Counted from the stretch's first letter, positions 44,901 to 52,495 are shown. The stretch is 64,000 bases of DNA from UBA11403 sp963784615 (GCA_963784615.1 CAWASG010000001.1:2046001-2110000); one strand, 5' to 3'. The notes: a model not told the origin generated them from the sequence alone. Made by a program: numbers and translations.

Positions 44901-45390
44901 CCTTCAATAACGCCTGTCTTTCATCCTCGGTCATTACCATATTTTTACTTCTTGCTTGATCGAGTTTCCCCATCACCTGCAATAACCGGGCTGTGTGGGC
45001 ATTGATAGCGATGTCGACTTGTCGGGTGAACGCAATATGAGGAGGTAATGATTGATAATATTGCCCGATAATATTAGGGGGCTCGCTTGAAGTCCTGGAA
45101 GCCACAGATTCATCTGCAACCACAGATTTCTTAGCCGCATTCTGTGCTTCCTGTGCTTCTTGACGCTCTAATTTGGCTAATTGCCCTCCGATACATTTCA
45201 GCAACTTAAGACTTGCAACGTTGTTATCCGGCATGAGGCCGCGCATGACAATCGCGTCAAACGGGGTAACACTATGCCCATACAAGGTAACCTTGTTTGT
45301 TAGGTCCATGGTTACTTTGAAATTATTTGCAACCTGCTGACCAGCGATGTCCAGTGTGTAATTTTCATATTGTATTGTGTCTGCCATCAT
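41917..45390 (-). CDS. large membrane-rich protein, candidate effector, unknown function
   Basis: I do not recognise this protein of about 1,157 residues. The first ~400 residues are hydrophilic and rich in predicted helix, with a coiled-coil-like stretch (QLAKLERQEAQEAQNAAKKS). Several hydrophobic segments follow: LTFAFFGLTAATFGASALVA, AIGLGLIVSGGLLVHYLASL, IGALFTLITTLFVRPVEKI and VLASIGGIILLPWVAAGVLI, giving at least four membrane helices in the second half. The C-terminus is an Asn/Asp run (GGDNNNDDNNDD) then SEQRQNGPSL. No signal peptide is visible. This layout (soluble N-terminus, internal hydrophobic pairs, charged C-terminus) is common in Legionella effectors. GGAG stands 4-7 bases upstream of adjacent ATGs at 45390 and 45387. 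Confidence 0.55.
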   Translation of the reverse strand: MMADTIQYENYTLDIAGQQVANNFKVTMDLTNKVTLYGHSVTPFDAIVMRGLMPDNNVASLKLLKCIGGQLAKLERQEAQEAQNAAKKSVVADESVASRTSSEPPNIIGQYYQSLPPHIAFTRQVDIAINAHTARLLQVMGKLDQARSKNMVMTEDERQALLKEIKGVMSGTKVYINELYQKYKDQPIGSTIKYRLDKMTKELNSQITFFENDPVFSKTAPVAVDTAAHQRLFRAALEQYESLEGIVSTWEGARLNQSCTEAYQDASKSLQNHLYSEQKPDDMHLWRLPDMAQVTLDTALYDDKFERDKLLFTLAVGLTYPLETYENNAAQIRNRQNPLANQEEPTEGIKSAPIQAATPLENLATNINSGIQAWQAQNPGKNIENIDEADKTTIITQAFQKSLGERAYTLPGARPLHIHESTDLYSAVGHAAETLSSYFAQEMAAKHPGLTFAFFGLTAATFGASALVATHTAAHLGAEVLNVVGAAFHKASMGKLSSASVQHALLAAEKNWASFTHADGLMKRLIMDVIGLPKLTFMMSELLISNRVDLTTLDKIVAQFNDDELLFKTDEQKMAKALMQSATTAIGLGLIVSGGLLVHYLASLPAIQHVGTVHGSLSAVDKIMDMTADQFTQCAKAHGLVPEIIAVTSAIFAVKAAALVGGKVYLVGKQVLKTNEDPAVVQHMETLGALYMLYLDDQDSFTKVQQNITPKGMWSLIQQSARKLRGLRPDLFDNNPLNNEAFWNAFMANDAENKNKAEITPNQTDMEVASKPGIVKRIVGGLWNRLIGPPIGALFTLITTLFVRPVEKITGVELLKGGTVDREMKYQAAKLGRSLAGIGLFGWNGLKMGGNAIYRTAFLGLKYLAAAERFSALCLNAILKGNIGLGFAAFFRQVGSMLGRGVLRLASGIVNGVSELLRVAAAGVLGVLASIGGIILLPWVAAGVLINSVVSANNITPGENKSFTGTFKDEFNKSTKGMLDKVLGMFVGIKNLTAPISSLPTDFVSAPLDNLRKKLHDQDDIYEQRLLEVEGAGMIMAHGDEMLDGLNKAQAWGKNTVGRALNTARTVFVRSAEEEIQIHGATVKDTTITSVALINQRLGTCHTQPMEKESAWSADARDGPALRTVDNRPPSAAAVGGDNNNDDNNDDSEQRQNGPSL

Positions 45391-45720
45391 TAATCTCCGC
45401 CGATTCAAAGTGCTCATAACCTGTTGCATCACAAAACACAATGAGGTGAAAGTGTCATTCTGTGTCTCTTATTGACATTATAGACCCAGATATTGTGGGG
45501 TGCATACTTCATTCTGCAAATGTCGGCACAAACAAGTAGAGCAAATAGGCGGCAAAAAGAAAGTTCTATTATCTGAGTCAGGGTTTTAAATGCTGATGAG
45601 GGATTAAAGAAATTTAAATTTGTTCATCCGTCTCCTGCTCGCAAAAAACAAAAAACCATCGCACAATAATTCACTTCTTTGTATACTCTTGCCAAGTCTA
45701 TTGTTAACCCTGGAGTAAGC

Positions 45721-46287
45721 ATGTCGATTAAATCCGATCGTTGGATCGAAAAAATGGCGCGGGATCATGGGATGATTTCGCCGTTTCAAGAAGGGCAGGT
45801 CCGTGAGAATGAGGGTGGGCGTATTATTTCTTATGGTGTGTCGAGCTATGGCTATGACGTTCGTTGTTCGAATGAATTTAAGATATTCACGAATATTAAT
45901 TCGGCGATTGTCGATCCTAAGGCGTTTGACTCAAATAGTTTTGTCGATGTCACCGCGGATGTTTGTATTATCCCGCCGAATTCGTTTGCACTGGCACGGA
46001 CGGTTGAGTATTTCCGTATCCCGCGGAATATTCTCACGATTTGTCTCGGTAAATCGACCTACGCACGTTGCGGCATTATCGTCAATGTCACTCCGCTGGA
46101 ACCCGAGTGGGAAGGGCATGTGACCCTGGAGTTTTCAAATACGACGACTTTACCGGCTAAAATTTATGCTAATGAAGGGATTGCGCAGATGTTGTTTCTT
46201 GAGTCGGATGAAGTATGCGCTGTGTCCTATCGTGATCGCGGTGGGAAGTACCAGGGGCAAGTTGGCGTGACGTTGCCACGGACGTGA
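45721..46287 (+). CDS. dcd: dCTP deaminase
   Basis: Dcd converts dCTP to dUTP plus ammonia, the main route to thymidylate in many gammaproteobacteria. The sequence has MSIKSDRWIEKMARDHGMI, ISYGVSSYGYDVRCSNEFKI, the catalytic region SFALARTVEYFRIPRNILTI with its Glu, CLGKSTYARCGIIVNVTPLE, and GIAQMLFLESDE. The length of 188 residues is exactly usual. GGAG lies nine bases before the ATG at 45721; the frame extends upstream without support. The 279-base gap before it shows a likely promoter-like AT-rich run but no gene. Confidence 0.96.
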   Translation: MSIKSDRWIEKMARDHGMISPFQEGQVRENEGGRIISYGVSSYGYDVRCSNEFKIFTNINSAIVDPKAFDSNSFVDVTADVCIIPPNSFALARTVEYFRIPRNILTICLGKSTYARCGIIVNVTPLEPEWEGHVTLEFSNTTTLPAKIYANEGIAQMLFLESDEVCAVSYRDRGGKYQGQVGVTLPRT

Positions 46288-46293
46288 TGGTTG

Positions 46294-46328
46294 GGGCGAT
46301 GGGCAAGTCGCCCTTTGGCTTTTCTTTG
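46294..46328 (+). terminator. rho-independent terminator of dcd
   Basis: GGGCGA (46294-46299) pairs with TCGCCC (46308-46313), followed by TTTGGCTTTTCTTT. It begins six bases after the dcd stop. Confidence 0.75.
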
Positions 46329-46360
46329 GGCTCAAATGTATAAGGAAATAGTTAAATAAT

Positions 46361-46388
46361 GTGACATATATCACACTTATGCTATAAT
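46361..46388 (+). promoter_or_regulatory. promoter and operator of the HigBA-like operon
   Basis: GTGACA (46361-46366), 16 bases, TATAAT (46383-46388). The palindrome GTGACATATATCAC overlaps the -35 and could be the autorepressor site. Transcription would start only about five bases before the toxin ATG, leaving almost no leader. Confidence 0.65.
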
Positions 46389-46399
46389 TATAATTCAAC

Positions 46400-46753
46400 A
46401 TGAAAATAAAATTTTATCAAAAATCTAGAGGTAAAAGACCAGTAACTGATTTCTTAGATCAGCTACCAAGTGATGAAATAGCACGAATAGCGGGCTGCTT
46501 AAGTAATGTAGAGGAATTAGGATTTGATAGTCCAAGAGTTGAGTTTCGACAAATTAGAGGTTCGCTTTGGGAAATTAAAATAAAAACACACCGAAGTGGT
46601 TATCGATTTTTTTATGTGTGCATCCGAGGTGGCGTTATTGTTTTACTACATGCATATAAAAAACAATCACAAAAAGCACCGAGCAAAGAAATTGAAATAG
46701 CGGAAAAACGTATGATGGAGGTATTTGATAATGAAAGCACTTACACTGACTGA
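46400..46753 (+). CDS. HigB/RelE-like toxin (Gp49 family)
   Basis: The 117-residue protein matches the phage-derived Gp49-like/HigB toxin family of the RelE superfamily, which cleaves mRNA on the ribosome. Key stretches are KIKFYQKSRGKRPVTDFLDQ, RQIRGSLWEIKIKTHRSGYR and FFYVCIRGGVIVLLHAYKKQ. The conserved basic residues in the strand following LWEIKI are present. The toxin precedes the antitoxin, the usual HigBA order. It has no clear ribosome site and a very short leader. It overlaps the antitoxin by 23 bases. Confidence 0.88.
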   Translation: MKIKFYQKSRGKRPVTDFLDQLPSDEIARIAGCLSNVEELGFDSPRVEFRQIRGSLWEIKIKTHRSGYRFFYVCIRGGVIVLLHAYKKQSQKAPSKEIEIAEKRMMEVFDNESTYTD

Positions 46754-47021
46754 CTATGTTAATAAAAAGCTAGAAACAGATGCAGAGTTCTCAGAGCACT
46801 ATGCCCGTGAGCAAATTATAAATAATATTGCTGAGATGATTGTTGATGCCAGAAAAACATCCCACTTAACTCAAAGTGAACTTGCCAATAAAATTGGCAC
46901 AAAACAATCGGTTATTTCCCGAATTGAAAGTGGCAGAAGTCATTTTATACCATCTCTCGAAACATTAGCTAGAATCGCCGGGGCGCTGAATATGAAACTT
47001 AAACTACAGTTACAAGCCTAA
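46731..47021 (+). CDS. HigA-like antitoxin, XRE family
   Basis: The 96-residue protein has a Cro/XRE helix-turn-helix: ARKTSHLTQSELANKIGTKQ, then SVISRIESGRSHFIPSLETL. The N-terminal 35 residues (LTDYVNKKLETDAEFSEHYA) are the usual toxin-contact segment. It binds the toxin and probably the palindrome at 46361. I start at the ATG at 46731, with GGAGG about 13 bases upstream; the frame also opens at a TTG two codons earlier. It lies entirely downstream of the toxin's start in one operon. Confidence 0.88.
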   Translation: MKALTLTDYVNKKLETDAEFSEHYAREQIINNIAEMIVDARKTSHLTQSELANKIGTKQSVISRIESGRSHFIPSLETLARIAGALNMKLKLQLQA

Positions 47022-47033
47022 AGTCATTATGCG

Positions 47034-47064
47034 TGTTTGGGCTTCGCTCTCGCTCAACCCAACC
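47034..47064. repeat. repeat R1, half copy
   Basis: One R1 arm (TTTGGGCTTCGCTCTCGCTC and onward) 13 bases after the antitoxin stop. Confidence 0.75.
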
Positions 47065-47127
47065 AACACGCATATCGAATTTATATTCCCAAATACATTA
47101 TTTTCTGGAGTTAGTTATAGTACTTCA

Positions 47128-47323
47128 TCCATTTAGTTTTGACCGGTTGATATAGGCAGATTAACACTATTTTGAACAGCGTCGTTGCGAGCGAAGCGCG
47201 GCAATCCAGAGTTCAGAGCACGGTACTCTGGATTGCTTCGTGCCTCGCAACGACGCCACCTGCAAGTTCATCGTTACTGCTTACATTGAAGCTACTGGCG
47301 AAAACCGGTCAAAACTAAATGGA
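47128..47323. mobile_element. MITE-like element with 21-base inverted ends and nested R3 repeat
   Basis: The ends 47128-47148 and 47303-47323 are perfect 21-base inverses containing CCATTTAGTTTTGACCGGTT. Inside lies an R3 palindrome (47180-47255) followed by the same GCCACCTGCAAGTTCAT found after R3 in mshK. The element is ~196 bases and encodes no protein. I see no clear target duplication. The 456-base gap between higA and gcvPB is filled by this, the R1 half and R4 copy 7. Confidence 0.75.
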
Positions 47324-47381
47324 AACGGTAATAGTATACCTTAACTAATTCCAGTTTTTAGTGTGTATATCAAATGGAACC

Positions 47382-47450
47382 GTAGCCTAGTTGACGCCCG
47401 CACAATTCTACCAGGCACAACGAATATTCGCGCGTCAACCGGGGTGGATG
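47382..47450 (+). repeat. repeat family R4, copy 7
   Basis: Begins GTAGCCTAGTTGACGCCCGC and ends GCGTCAACCGGGGTGGATG. It lies 27 bases beyond the gcvPB stop and faces that gene, so on the gcv transcript it is read as the opposite strand. Confidence 0.75.
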
Positions 47451-47477
47451 TATCATTGATGTGACGTCCCCACTAAC

Positions 47478-48926
47478 TCACTCGCTATAATAATTCAAAT
47501 CCAATTCCCGTGCCGCTTTAACATCATCTAGCCGTTTAACCGGCAGTGTATGTGGCGCATTTTTGACTTCAGAGGGATTCGTTTCCGCCTCGTGACGTAT
47601 CGCCTGCATCGCTTTAATAAACGTATCCAGCGTGTCTTTGGACTCGGTTTCTGTCGGCTCAATCAGCAAGCATTCTGGAACCAACAGAGGAAAGTAGGTC
47701 GTTGGCGCGTGCATGCCATGATCGAGTAGACGTTTGGCAAGTTCCATGGCGTTGATGCCATATTGCTTCTTTTCCTGACTCAAGGTGATTAAAAACTCAT
47801 GACTCGCCCGTCTTCCCGGGTAGGCTGGCGTGAATCCGGCTTTGGTTAATTCTGCCAGCAGATAATTGGCATTAAGCGTGGCGTATTCGGATACACGGTG
47901 TAAACCTTCTCTGCCTAATACGCGAATGTAAAAATACGCGCGTAATAAAATACCGGCATTGCCCATAAAGCAGGATAAACGGCCGATGCTTTGTGGGAGA
48001 TCGGTTGGCGTAGACCAGCGGTAGTGCTCGTTGTCTTTAATGACGACGGGCGAGGGTAAAAACGGCAGTAAACGGCTGGAGACGGCAATCGGGCCTGAAC
48101 CGGGTCCGCCGCCGCCATGAGGCGTGGCGAATGTTTTATGCAAATTCATGTGCATGACATCAAATCCCATGTCACCAGGCCTTACTTTGCCTAAAATGGC
48201 ATTGAGATTGGCGCCATCATAATACAAAAGACCGCCGGCTTGATGGACGATTTCGGCAACTTCTTTGATGTTACTCATGAATAACCCAAGCGTAGACGGG
48301 TTCGTCAGCATAATGCCGGCTGTTTTGGGGCCAACATGTTTGCGTAATTCGTCGAGATCAAAATCGCCGTTTTTCCCGGTTGGAATTTCAATGATGGTAT
48401 AGCCACACATCACCGCCGATGCAGGGTTTGTGCCATGCGCGGCATCGGGAATGAGCATTTCTGTGCGCTCATGATTGCCGCGAGACTGGTGATAGGCTTT
48501 AAAAATCGCAACCCCCGCAAACTCACCCTGTGAACCCGCCATCGGTGTGAGGGATACGCCGGGCAATCCAGTGATGTTGGCCAGATAGTCTTGCAGTTCA
48601 TAAAAGGCTTGTAACGTCCCTTGGCCGGTTGCATCGCTTGCCAGCGGATGGCGGTTGATAAAGCCGTTGAGTGATGCGGCTTTGTGTACGCCCCGGGGAT
48701 TGTATTTCATGGTGCATGAGCCGAGCGGGTAAAACTGCGTATCAATGGAAAAATTCTTTTGTGAGAGCCTGGTATAATGACGCACAACATCTAATTCTGA
48801 ACAAGACGGCCATTTGGGCGGTGTGTCTCGCAGAAATGCTGGCGGCAGTGTATTGGTGTCAGTCTCTACATAAGGGACTTGTGCCGCGGCTTGTCGTCCT
48901 GGTTTTGATAGTTCAAAAATTAGCAT
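47478..48926 (-). CDS. gcvPB: glycine dehydrogenase (decarboxylating) subunit 2
   Basis: The C-terminal subunit of the split P-protein of the glycine cleavage system, which decarboxylates glycine and passes the aminomethyl group to the H-protein. The pyridoxal-phosphate lysine sits in MHMNLHKTFATPHGGGGPG; other motifs are FYPLGSCTMKYNPR, LTPMAGSQGEFAGV and ILTNPSTLGLF-like MLTNPSTLGLF. Length of 482 is normal for the two-gene form, as in Legionella and Bacillus. It overlaps the YciI gene by seven bases and is last in the operon. No defect is visible. Confidence 0.96.
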   Translation of the reverse strand: MLIFELSKPGRQAAAQVPYVETDTNTLPPAFLRDTPPKWPSCSELDVVRHYTRLSQKNFSIDTQFYPLGSCTMKYNPRGVHKAASLNGFINRHPLASDATGQGTLQAFYELQDYLANITGLPGVSLTPMAGSQGEFAGVAIFKAYHQSRGNHERTEMLIPDAAHGTNPASAVMCGYTIIEIPTGKNGDFDLDELRKHVGPKTAGIMLTNPSTLGLFMSNIKEVAEIVHQAGGLLYYDGANLNAILGKVRPGDMGFDVMHMNLHKTFATPHGGGGPGSGPIAVSSRLLPFLPSPVVIKDNEHYRWSTPTDLPQSIGRLSCFMGNAGILLRAYFYIRVLGREGLHRVSEYATLNANYLLAELTKAGFTPAYPGRRASHEFLITLSQEKKQYGINAMELAKRLLDHGMHAPTTYFPLLVPECLLIEPTETESKDTLDTFIKAMQAIRHEAETNPSEVKNAPHTLPVKRLDDVKAARELDLNYYSE

Positions 48927-49228
48927 AACTTGCCTTCCGTGTTTAAGATCAGCGTTTTAATTTCATCACGATGCTTCACCGGGGTGAATTCAATCAATCG
49001 GTAGTCGGCTATCTCGGCCAAATGATAAGGATCTTGTTTTAATACCGACTCGAGGTGAGCTTTATCGTTCGTCAGCGCAATCAAGATGCCGCCGGTGCGC
49101 GGTTTTTGCGGCCCTGAGGCTAAAAATAAGCCCTGTTTGTAGTGGTAGTCGAGAAACTCTCGGTGTGCGGTTAAATACTTGTCAACGTCACTGATTGGGG
49201 CTTTATAGGTTAATTCAACAATAAACAT
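48920..49228 (-). CDS. YciI-family protein inside the gcv operon
   Basis: The 102-residue protein belongs to the YCII-related, ferredoxin-like fold group: MFIVELTYKAPISDVDKYLT, then HREFLDYHYKQGLFLASGPQ and DPYHLAEIADYRLIEFTP. The conserved His and Asp of the putative active site (HREFL, and the Asp in QDPYHLA) are present. YciI proteins have mostly unknown function; some act as small hydrolases or dehalogenase-like enzymes. It lies between gcvPA (3-base gap) and gcvPB (7-base overlap), so it is translated with the glycine cleavage proteins. This suggests a side role in that pathway, for example handling a by-product, but that is inference. Confidence 0.9.
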   Translation of the reverse strand: MFIVELTYKAPISDVDKYLTAHREFLDYHYKQGLFLASGPQKPRTGGILIALTNDKAHLESVLKQDPYHLAEIADYRLIEFTPVKHRDEIKTLILNTEGKLC

Positions 49229-49231
49229 GGC

Positions 49232-50596
49232 TTAACGCTCCAGTAAAATGGTTTCAAGACAGTGAGCATATCGCTGGATGTCCTGTGCGGTGCGCATTTC
49301 TGTGGCACAGACCAGCAGGGTGTTCTGGAGTTGCGGGTAATGCGATTCAACCGCATAGCCGCCAGCAATGCCAGCCTCTGCCAGACGCTCAAGAACCTGC
49401 GACACAGGTTGGTTGAGTCTCAATAACCCTTCATGAAAATAAGGGGCACTGAACACTTGCTCTACGCCTTTGATGGCTAAGAGGGCGGTCATCAATGTCT
49501 TGGTATTCTGATGGCAAGCAAGCGCCGTTTGTCGAAGTCCATCGGCACCGAGTAGGCTCATATGAATCGTTGCGGCAGTAACCAGTAACCCTTGATTAGT
49601 ACATATATTGGAAGTTGCCTTACCGCGGCGGATGTGTTGCTCTCGCGCTTGTAAGGTTAATGTAAACCCTGGATTGCCGTCTTTATCTAGTGTTTGACCA
49701 ATGAGCCGCCCGGGCATTTGGCGGACGTATTTAAGACGTGTGCTGAAAAAGCCAAAGTAAGGACCGCCAGCTGCCATCGGGCAGCCGAAGGGCTGGCCTT
49801 CGCCGCAGACGATGTCAACGCCTTGTTGCCCCCAGCGTCCTGGTGGTTTGAGCAATCCTAGAGAGACGGGGTTCACGCAGGCGATACTGATGGTTTGATT
49901 GGCATGCGCCCAGTCGGTTAGTGCATCGACTTGTTCAAGACAACCGAAAAAATTGGGTTGTGCGATGACCAATGCCGTGATGTCTTCGCCTGTATATTGT
50001 TCAAGGGCTTCTATGGCGGTCACGCCGCTTGCGATATCAAACGGTAGCGTCATGATTTCAATGTGTTGATTACGCACAATGGTTTCCAGCGTTTGCCGGT
50101 AAAGGGGATGAACCGTTCCTGCAACCAATACGCGATTGGTTTTGCTGTGTGAGTTGATGCGCACTGCCATGAGCACAGCTTCTGCTAGTGCCGTTGCGCC
50201 ATCGTAAAGGGATGCGTTAGCGACTTCCATACCCGTCAGCTCGGCTATCATGGTTTGGAATTCATACAGCAGTTGCAATGTCCCTTGGCTTGCTTCGGCT
50301 TGGTAGGGGGTGTAAGCCGTTAAGAATTCACCGCGGGAAGTTATATCCCATACAGCCGCTGGGATATGATGCTCATAACAGCCTGCGCCAATGAAGCAGG
50401 TGCCATTTTGATTGCTATCCGCCATCGCTTGTGCGGTTTTTAGCATGGCCATTTCGCTCATGCCCTCGGGAATGCCGTTAAGTTTTTTGATGCGAAGCGC
50501 ATCCGGGATTTCATCAAATAATGCGTCAATCGTTGCTGCGCCAATGCGCTCGAGCATCTCTTTAGTATCGGCCTCGGTATGGGGAATATAAGGCAT
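49232..50596 (-). CDS. gcvPA: glycine dehydrogenase (decarboxylating) subunit 1
   Basis: The N-terminal subunit of the split P-protein. It starts MPYIPHTEADTKEMLERIGA, as in other GcvPA proteins, and has FIGAGCYEHHIPAAV, FLTAYTPYQAEASQGTLQLL, YEFQTMIAELTGMEVANASL and VCGEGQPFGCPMAAGGPYFG. This subunit lacks the lysine that binds the cofactor, which is normal, since GcvPB carries it. Length of 454 is usual. It lies two bases after the gcvH stop and three before the yciI-like gene. Confidence 0.96.
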   Translation of the reverse strand: MPYIPHTEADTKEMLERIGAATIDALFDEIPDALRIKKLNGIPEGMSEMAMLKTAQAMADSNQNGTCFIGAGCYEHHIPAAVWDITSRGEFLTAYTPYQAEASQGTLQLLYEFQTMIAELTGMEVANASLYDGATALAEAVLMAVRINSHSKTNRVLVAGTVHPLYRQTLETIVRNQHIEIMTLPFDIASGVTAIEALEQYTGEDITALVIAQPNFFGCLEQVDALTDWAHANQTISIACVNPVSLGLLKPPGRWGQQGVDIVCGEGQPFGCPMAAGGPYFGFFSTRLKYVRQMPGRLIGQTLDKDGNPGFTLTLQAREQHIRRGKATSNICTNQGLLVTAATIHMSLLGADGLRQTALACHQNTKTLMTALLAIKGVEQVFSAPYFHEGLLRLNQPVSQVLERLAEAGIAGGYAVESHYPQLQNTLLVCATEMRTAQDIQRYAHCLETILLER

Positions 50597-50598
50597 GT

Positions 50599-50988
50599 TT
50601 AATGTTCCTCACCGATGATTTCAGCATACTGAGCCGCGTTTAGCAGTTCAGAGACGTCCGTTGTTTGATTGGTCGACAACTTCACTAACCAGGCCTCGCC
50701 GTAGGGGTCGTGATTGAGCAGTTCCGGGTGTTCGGTGAGCGCTTGATTGACAGCAGTTACCACACCACTGATGGGCGCGTAGTAGTCTGAAGCGGCTTTA
50801 ACAGACTCAAGCACGCCCAGGGTATCGCCAGCGGATATGATTTTTCCAACTTCGGGTAATTCAATAAAGACGAGATCACCCAGCAGATGCTGTGCGTGAT
50901 CGGTAATGCCAATGCGTGCTTCATTAGGGGTTTGTGCCAGCCATTCATGGGTTTTGGTGTATTTCAATTGCTCGGGTAGTTGATTCAT
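50599..50988 (-). CDS. gcvH: glycine cleavage H-protein (lipoyl carrier)
   Basis: GcvH carries the aminomethyl group on a lipoyl-lysine between the P, T and L proteins. The lipoylation site is in GVLESVKAASDYYAPISG, with the lysine near residue 64, intact. The N-terminus YTKTHEWLAQTPNEARIGIT and the C-terminal PYGEAWLVKL are typical. The 129-residue length is normal. It overlaps gcvT by four bases. Confidence 0.97.
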   Translation of the reverse strand: MNQLPEQLKYTKTHEWLAQTPNEARIGITDHAQHLLGDLVFIELPEVGKIISAGDTLGVLESVKAASDYYAPISGVVTAVNQALTEHPELLNHDPYGEAWLVKLSTNQTTDVSELLNAAQYAEIIGEEH

Positions 50989-52067
50989 TTGAGATCCTTA
51001 AGATAAAAACGGGGTTTGCCGACGCTTACGGGATACAGTTTGTTACGAATTTCCACCGCAACGTCTGCGCTCATGTCTGCGGGCACGCGTGCTAAAGCAA
51101 TAGAGCATGCAAGTGTGGGTGAATAGGTGCCACTCGTGATGATGCCCGCAGGCACGCCATTAACAAACACCCGTTGCCCGGTTCTCATCACGGCCTTGTC
51201 TTGTAACGTGAGGCCGACGAGTTTACGTTTGACGCCAAATTGTTTTTGCGATTGCAGCGCGCCTAAGCCAATAAAATCGCGGTCTTGAGGCAGCCAGGTT
51301 ACGGTCCATTCAAGGCCGGACTCTAAGGGTGAGGTGGTTTCATCCATGTCTTGACCATAGAGCAGCATCCCGGCTTCTAATCGAAGCGTATCACGCGCGG
51401 CCAATCCACAGGGTTTCACGCCGGCGTTGATTAAGGCTGCCCACAAGGCCTCTACTTTTTCTTGAGGGACGACAATTTCCATGCCATCTTCACCGGTATA
51501 ACCCGTTCGCGCAAAAAACCAGCGCCCCACATCCACGCATTCAAAGCGAGCGAGGGTGGATATGGCATCGGCTTGTGCGGGATTTAAGATCTTGAGCAAG
51601 GTTGGTATGGCTTCTGGCCCTTGAACCGCGAGCATGGCCAATTCGTGGCGTTCTTGCAGGCCGGCGGAGAACCCGGCGATTTTGTCGCGAAGCCATGCGA
51701 GATCATGGTCGCGCGTGGCTGAATTGAGGATCAAGCGGTAGTTGTCCGGGGCGCGTTGATAGACGATTAAGTCGTCAATAATCCCGCCATGTTCGTTGCA
51801 CATCGGGCTATATAATGCACGCCCGGTATGCTGCAGCTTATCGACATCGTGCGTTAGCAGTTTTCGTAAAAATTGCCGTGTTCCCGCGCCGAGAATATCA
51901 ACAACGGTCATATGCGAGACATCAAAGACGCCTGCATGTTGCCGCACAGCGTGATGCTCTTCTAACTGAGAGCCATAATGCAGCGGCATCTCCCATCCGT
52001 GAAAATCAACCATCCTTGCGTTACTGGCCACGTGTGTGGCGTGTAATTGTGTTTTAGCCGTTGTCAT
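50985..52067 (-). CDS. gcvT: glycine cleavage T-protein (aminomethyltransferase)
   Basis: GcvT transfers the methylene group from the H-protein to tetrahydrofolate, releasing ammonia. Its motifs are DFHGWEMPLHYGSQLEEHHA, GVFDVSHMTVVDILG, SPMCNEHGGIIDDLIVYQ, and FARTGYTGEDGMEIVVP. The folate-binding Asp in the second stretch (GGIIDD) and the Arg of LAARDTLRLEAGM are present. It is the first gene of the operon gcvT-gcvH-gcvPA-yciI-gcvPB. I looked at the 170 bases upstream for a glycine riboswitch and did not recognise one. The dihydrolipoyl dehydrogenase partner is not in the window. Confidence 0.96.
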   Translation of the reverse strand: MTTAKTQLHATHVASNARMVDFHGWEMPLHYGSQLEEHHAVRQHAGVFDVSHMTVVDILGAGTRQFLRKLLTHDVDKLQHTGRALYSPMCNEHGGIIDDLIVYQRAPDNYRLILNSATRDHDLAWLRDKIAGFSAGLQERHELAMLAVQGPEAIPTLLKILNPAQADAISTLARFECVDVGRWFFARTGYTGEDGMEIVVPQEKVEALWAALINAGVKPCGLAARDTLRLEAGMLLYGQDMDETTSPLESGLEWTVTWLPQDRDFIGLGALQSQKQFGVKRKLVGLTLQDKAVMRTGQRVFVNGVPAGIITSGTYSPTLACSIALARVPADMSADVAVEIRNKLYPVSVGKPRFYLKDLK

Positions 52068-52240
52068 AGTTATAGGTCAGTGGTGGTGGGTAGTCTTTGA
52101 TTATACCTAGAGAAAGTCGGTTATCAAGTGGTATTGTTTGGGCAGATCCAGGGCGCGATCTATGGAAAAATTGTGCGAAAGTGGTGTGTAAAAAATATTC
52201 AGATATGATTAAGACATGGATTGATAATTATTGATTTAAG

Positions 52241-52413
52241 GTAACTCCCCAGGTGCGTCATCCAGAGCGCGTCTTTTTGCGCGAAGGATCTCCTGAATGT
52301 TATAGATTTAACTACTTGCAGGGAGATCCTTCGCGCAAAAAGACGCGCTCTGGATGACGTTTGTTCGATAAGATTTTAAAAACACGAAACTTATCCATAA
52401 CCTGGGGAGTTAC
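52241..52413. repeat. nested palindrome: 13-base outer and 38-base inner arms
   Basis: Outer arms GTAACTCCCCAGG (52241-52253) and inverse (52401-52413); inner arms at 52256-52293 and 52322-52359 are near-perfect inverses over 38 bases containing GAGCGCGTCTTTTTGCGCGA. Of the 52068-52495 gap, this element fills most; a promoter-like copy of 52184-52230 resembles that at 54351. Confidence 0.85.
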
Positions 52414-52495
52414 GATGTAAGTTTAATTTTCGACCGAAGCGGAGGACGGCCATAGTTCAATCCATGGGCTTCGCTCACGATCCTTATTTTGCTTA

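Noticed and set aside
16179..47450. R4 repeats as integron attC sites
   Set aside because: They have paired GTTGACGC/GCGTCAAC ends, but the ends do not match the GTTRRRY/RYYYAAC arrangement of attC, there is no integron integrase, and the copies sit at unrelated genes.
52068..52240. Glycine riboswitch ahead of gcvT
   Set aside because: I looked for the paired glycine-binding domains and found no matching conserved bases; the region is mostly AT-rich.
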